From NCBI GenBank assembly GCA_937922105.1, contig CAKZVN010000076.1:1-8780 (forward strand): 8,780 nt of DNA. Direction: 5' to 3'. The notes under the pieces are model-generated. The model ran no database searches, was not told the DNA's origin, and saw only the letters and a program-made list of their open reading frames with translations. The translations under genes were made by a program, and so were the position numbers. Origin of the DNA: an uncultured Litorilinea sp. (lineage in GTDB: Bacteria > Chloroflexota > Anaerolineae > Caldilineales > Caldilineaceae). Positions 6,370 through 8,780 of this stretch are shown here, piece after piece (positions within the stretch are counted from its first letter, which is position 1; the number at the start of each line of letters is the position of its first letter).

Positions 6370-6399
6370 AGCATACCGGCGCCAAGCCTGTACTTCCAA
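6370..6399 (-). promoter_or_regulatory. Candidate promoter of the mycoredoxin gene
   Basis: On the minus strand, TTGGAA (6399-6394) and TATGCT (6375-6370) are 18 nt apart, each matching 4 of 6 sigma70 consensus bases. The transcript would start near 6363, about 68 nt before the chosen ATG and downstream of the GTG at 6409. That supports the shorter protein. Confidence 0.45.
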
Positions 6400-6402
6400 A
6401 AT

Positions 6403-6420
6403 ATTGCACGGCAATTGCAC
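6403..6420. repeat. Tandem direct repeat with 11-bp period beside the mycoredoxin -35 box
   Basis: ATTGCAC occurs at 6403-6409 and 6414-6420, exactly 11 bp apart; over 11 bp the two units agree at 9 positions. The inner edge lies 3 bp from the -35 box, where an activator usually binds. The second unit also contains the palindrome GCAATTGC (6411-6418). It may be a regulator site. Confidence 0.4.
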
Positions 6421-6516
6421 AGGAAGTATCGGTGGTGGTTCGGCACCGGTCTGTAGGGTGGGGTACACAGCGCGCGGTGTGGGAACTCCGTCGGCAGCGC
6501 GCAGCGTTGGAAAACT

Positions 6517-7776
6517 ATGCGACGTTCACACATGCCCACGCCCGTGCGCGTGGCGCTGACCATCACAGCACTTGGCTTGGTCTCGGTAGTCGGCCTGCAC
6601 CTGCTGCTTCCCGCAGCGGACGCGTCGCGCCTGTCTCCTGTGGCTGTACCGGCGCTTGCCACCGCGAGCGCGCCACCCCCTAGCCCGCCCACGCTCCCGC
6701 CGACGCCGCTTCCCACCCCTACCGCCGACCCGACAGCGACCGTGCTCCCCACTGCCACACCGTTGCCGCCGTTGCCCACTCCCACCGCGACGCCGGCTCC
6801 TGCGCCGACGCTGTTGCCTGCCGCCGTACATCTGCACGGGCTGCGCCACTTCTGGCAGACGTGGAACAACTGCGGCCCCGCAACCCTCGCCATGAATCTC
6901 AGCTATTACGGCAGCACACTGGACCAGGCGACGATAGGCGCGGCCCTGCGCCGCCATCCCGACGACAAAAACGTCGGCCCGGAGGAATTGGCCGCGTATG
7001 CGCGCAGCCAGGGCTTCCACGCCACCGTGCGCGTCGGCGGCACCGCGCAGACCGCGCGCGCCTTCCTGGCTGCGGGCATCCCGCTGCTCATCGAGACATG
7101 GCTGGAGGAGACGCCTGGCGACGGCCTGGGTCACTATCGCTTGCTGGTGGGTTATGATGACGCCGGGCAGCGCTGGATCGCCTATGACTCCTATGTGGGG
7201 CGCGACTTGGTCAACCCCGACCCGGCGCGCTATCAGGGCATCTATCTCGACGTTGCCGAAACGGAAGCGCTCTGGCGCGTCTTCAACTACACCTATGTGC
7301 TGATCTATCCGCCGGAACGCGCGGCGGAGGTCGCCGCGATCCTCGGCGCAAGTCTGGACCCGGCGGTCATGTGGCAAGAGCGGCTGGTTGCGGCGCGCGC
7401 TGCGGTCGCCGCCAATCCTGGCGATCCCTTTGCACACTTCAATTTGGGCAGCACGCTGGTGGAGTTGGGCGACTATAGTGAGGCCGCGGCAGCCTTCGAC
7501 CAGGCGCGCGCCGGCGGCCTACCCTGGCGCATGTTGTGGTATCAGTTCGGCCCCTTTGCCGCGTACACCGAGACCGGACGCTACCACGAGGTGCTGGAAC
7601 TAGGCCGCGCGACGCTGGCATCCGCCGGGACTGGCATCGAGGAAATTCACTATTGGCGCGGGCGCGCCGCCGCCGGTTTGGGTGACCTGGCGACCGCACG
7701 CGCCGAGTGGAGCCGCGCGCTCGCGCTCAACCCCGACTATACTCCGCCACGTCTGGCGCTGGACACCCTGCCCTAA
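6517..7776 (+). CDS. Exported C39-like cysteine peptidase domain protein with Pro/Thr-rich linker and TPR-like repeats
   Basis: This 419-residue protein has four parts. Residues 1-37 are a basic start and hydrophobic segment (about 11-32), either a signal peptide or a membrane anchor. Residues 38-103 are a Pro/Thr/Ala-rich linker of repeated P-T-P and A-T-P units, typical of an extracytoplasmic spacer. Residues 104-265 form a papain-like C39 domain with NNCGPATLAMNLSYYG (predicted nucleophile C119), GHYRLLVGYDD (H206) and IAYDSY (D224), a plausible Cys-His-Asp triad. Residues 285-415 hold TPR-like helical repeats, clearest at 286-331 and 376-407. There is no ABC transporter fusion, so it is not a bacteriocin exporter of the classical C39 kind. 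The substrate and any partner are unknown. The ATG at 6517 is preceded by a weak GGA, and the next in-frame ATG (6532) has no ribosome binding site. It is divergent from the mycoredoxin gene, and I see only a weak promoter (TCGGCA 6440-6445, TACACA 6464-6469). Confidence 0.88.
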   Translation: MRRSHMPTPVRVALTITALGLVSVVGLHLLLPAADASRLSPVAVPALATASAPPPSPPTLPPTPLPTPTADPTATVLPTATPLPPLPTPTATPAPAPTLLPAAVHLHGLRHFWQTWNNCGPATLAMNLSYYGSTLDQATIGAALRRHPDDKNVGPEELAAYARSQGFHATVRVGGTAQTARAFLAAGIPLLIETWLEETPGDGLGHYRLLVGYDDAGQRWIAYDSYVGRDLVNPDPARYQGIYLDVAETEALWRVFNYTYVLIYPPERAAEVAAILGASLDPAVMWQERLVAARAAVAANPGDPFAHFNLGSTLVELGDYSEAAAAFDQARAGGLPWRMLWYQFGPFAAYTETGRYHEVLELGRATLASAGTGIEEIHYWRGRAAAGLGDLATARAEWSRALALNPDYTPPRLALDTLP

Positions 7777-7903
7777 CCGGCCCCCCACCCGGCATGCTGC
7801 TCTTGATCGCGCACGGCGATTTGGCGTTTTGTCGCGCTTTGGATAAAGTGAAGCCATTGCCTGAACTGCGCCTTGCACTCGAACCCGCCGGAAAGGGCTT
7901 TGT
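7777..7903 (+). other. Intergenic region between the C39 gene and the FAD oxidase gene
   Basis: This 127-nt stretch contains a weak 5-bp hairpin, ATCGC/GCGAT (7806-7820), followed by TTGGCGTTTT. It could end the C39 transcript poorly. It is followed by the candidate promoter and ribosome binding site of the next gene. No small open frame looks convincing. Confidence 0.5.
7821..7849 (+). promoter_or_regulatory. Candidate promoter of the FAD-linked oxidase gene
   Basis: TTGGCG (7821-7826) and TAAAGT (7844-7849) are spaced by exactly 17 nt, each matching 4 of 6 sigma70 consensus bases. Transcription would begin near 7856. GGAAAGGG (7890-7897) is a good ribosome binding site 6 nt before the ATG at 7904. 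Confidence 0.42.
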
Positions 7904-8780
7904 ATGACCGCTGTGGTTGCCCGCACGTCCCTCACCGCCGCCGACATGCGCCCCGTCGTTGATGCTCACCGCGAGCTGGCTGACCAACTGCGCCGCGTCG
8001 TGGCGGGCGAAGTCCGCTTCGACGGCTACTCGCGTATGCTTTACAGCACCGACGCCAGTCTCTATCAGATCCAGCCTGTCGGCGTGGTGATCCCCAAAAA
8101 CGCAGACGACGTGCAGGCCGCGGTGGAGATCGCGGTCAAACACAACGTGCCCATCTTGCCGCGCGGCAGCGGCAGCTCGCTGGCGGGCCAAGCCGTGGGC
8201 GCGGCGCTGGTCTTGGACTTCAGTAAATACATGGCGGACGTGGTCGCGGTCAACCCGGAGGCGCGCACCGCCACCGTCCAGCCGGGGATGCTGGTCACGC
8301 CGCTCAATCGCGTGCTGGGCAAGCATGGGTTGATGCTGGGACCGGACCCCGCCAGCGCAGACCGCGCCACCGTAGGCGGCAGCGTCGGCAACAATGCCAC
8401 CGGCAGCCACTCCATCCTTTACGGCATGATGGCAGACCATGTGCAGAGCATCCGCGCCGTTTTGGCTGACGGCAGCCGCGCTCACTTCGAGCCGCTGGAG
8501 CCGGCTGCGCTGGAAGCCAAAGGCCGCGGCGACGGCTTGGAGGCTGCCATCTACCGCCGCCTGCCCGGCCTGCTCCGCGACGTTACCCCAGAGATCATCG
8601 CGCGCTGGCCCAAGCACTGGCGCCGCGCCTCCGGCTACAACTTGGACCGGCTTGCCGCCGCGCTCCTCCCCGTGGAGCAGCGCCGCAAGCTGGGCACGGA
8701 CAGTCCGTTCCGCCCCGCAGTCTGCGACCCCGCCGCCATTGACCGTTTCAACCTGGCGCAGCTGCTTACCGGCAGCGAGG
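7904..8780 (+). CDS. FAD-linked oxidase, N-terminal part (GlcD/YdiJ-type 2-hydroxyacid dehydrogenase; runs off right edge)
   Basis: The frame is open from the ATG at 7904 to the window end, giving the first 292 residues. It shows the FAD-binding PCMH (VAO-type) domain: FDGYSRMLYSTDASLYQ (39-55), VGVVIPKNADDVQAAV (59-74), PRGSGSSLAGQ (87-97), ATVQPGMLVTPLN (123-135) and the flavin-contacting GPDPASADRATVGGSVGNN (146-164) leading to YGMMADHV (173-180). Near the edge, SGYNLDRL and then FNLAQLLTGSE mark the second half of the FAD domain. Proteins with this arrangement oxidise D-2-hydroxyacids such as D-lactate, glycolate or D-2-hydroxyglutarate. The insertion between YNLD and the GSE motif resembles the large YdiJ-like enzymes of about 950-1000 residues that carry a C-terminal Fe-S (CCG) domain. 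That domain would lie beyond the window, so substrate and full architecture are inferred. Confidence 0.9.
   Translation, partial: MTAVVARTSLTAADMRPVVDAHRELADQLRRVVAGEVRFDGYSRMLYSTDASLYQIQPVGVVIPKNADDVQAAVEIAVKHNVPILPRGSGSSLAGQAVGAALVLDFSKYMADVVAVNPEARTATVQPGMLVTPLNRVLGKHGLMLGPDPASADRATVGGSVGNNATGSHSILYGMMADHVQSIRAVLADGSRAHFEPLEPAALEAKGRGDGLEAAIYRRLPGLLRDVTPEIIARWPKHWRRASGYNLDRLAAALLPVEQRRKLGTDSPFRPAVCDPAAIDRFNLAQLLTGSE

Noticed and set aside
5465..6559. A 364-residue plus-strand frame across the end of the epimerase, the hairpin and the mycoredoxin gene.
   Set aside because: It is a shadow frame in GC-rich DNA. It crosses the terminator hairpin, is antisense to the mycoredoxin gene and has no recognisable domain.
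6661..6825. The CCx/ACC-rich stretch as a possible DNA repeat array or recombination site.
   Set aside because: It encodes the in-frame Pro/Thr/Ala linker of the C39 protein. Repetition is at the amino-acid level with varied codons and no fixed DNA unit.
6526..7437. A 303-residue minus-strand frame antisense to the C39 gene.
   Set aside because: It mirrors the C39 coding frame and is very Arg-rich, with no domain or good ribosome binding site.
7806..7830. Hairpin ATCGC/GCGAT followed by TTGGCGTTTT as an intrinsic terminator of the C39 gene.
   Set aside because: The stem is only 5 bp and the T-run is interrupted and overlaps the next promoter, so it is mentioned only within the intergenic entry.
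7727..8617. A 296-residue minus-strand frame antisense to the FAD oxidase.
   Set aside because: The plus strand encodes clear FAD-domain motifs here. The antisense product is His/Arg/Ala-rich and motif-free, as expected for a mirror frame.

Overview
The window is GC-rich, gene-dense bacterial DNA. It most likely comes from a member of the Chloroflexota (Anaerolineae/Caldilineae-like). That assignment is an inference from protein style. The evidence is a secreted protein with a Pro/Thr-rich linker of repeated P-T-P/A-T-P units, a mycoredoxin-type glutaredoxin, a stand-alone C39-like peptidase fused to TPR-like repeats, and glycosyltransferases with long helical C-terminal extensions. I found no tRNA, rRNA, CRISPR array, transposase or phage gene.

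Layout. (1) Positions 1-3049, minus strand: a surface-polysaccharide operon read right to left. It holds a CDP-paratose 2-epimerase-like SDR enzyme, a GT2 rhamnosyltransferase-like glycosyltransferase 20 nt later, and a third gene that runs off the left edge. A good sigma70-type promoter (-35 at 3242-3247, -10 at 3218-3223) drives it, through a leader of about 160 nt with two inverted repeats. (2) Positions 3050-3352: a divergent intergenic region. (3) Positions 3353-5934, plus strand: a tightly packed three-gene operon of a ROK sugar kinase, an AlkA-type DNA glycosylase (3 nt gap) and a second NAD-dependent sugar epimerase (ATGA overlap). (4) Positions 5938-5980: a hairpin lying between convergent genes. 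It has a T-run on the minus-strand side and so fits best as the terminator of the next gene. (5) Positions 6020-6295, minus strand: a mycoredoxin-like protein with a CGDC active site and its own candidate promoter, flanked by a tandem direct repeat. (6) Positions 6517-7776, plus strand: an exported or membrane-anchored C39-like cysteine peptidase with TPR-like repeats. (7) Positions 7904 to the right edge, plus strand: the N-terminal part of a large FAD-linked oxidase (GlcD/YdiJ type) with its own promoter and ribosome binding site.

How the genes fit together. The left operon modifies a nucleotide sugar and transfers sugars to a cell-surface glycan. The central operon adds a sugar kinase and another nucleotide-sugar epimerase, with a base-excision repair enzyme placed between them. 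The right half is a set of separately controlled genes for redox and envelope functions. Nothing here proves a new defence or mobile system. The points most worth following up are the secreted C39-TPR protein, the sugar kinase/DNA glycosylase/epimerase coupling, a helical module possibly shared by two adjacent glycan proteins, and the 11-bp-period repeat next to the mycoredoxin promoter.
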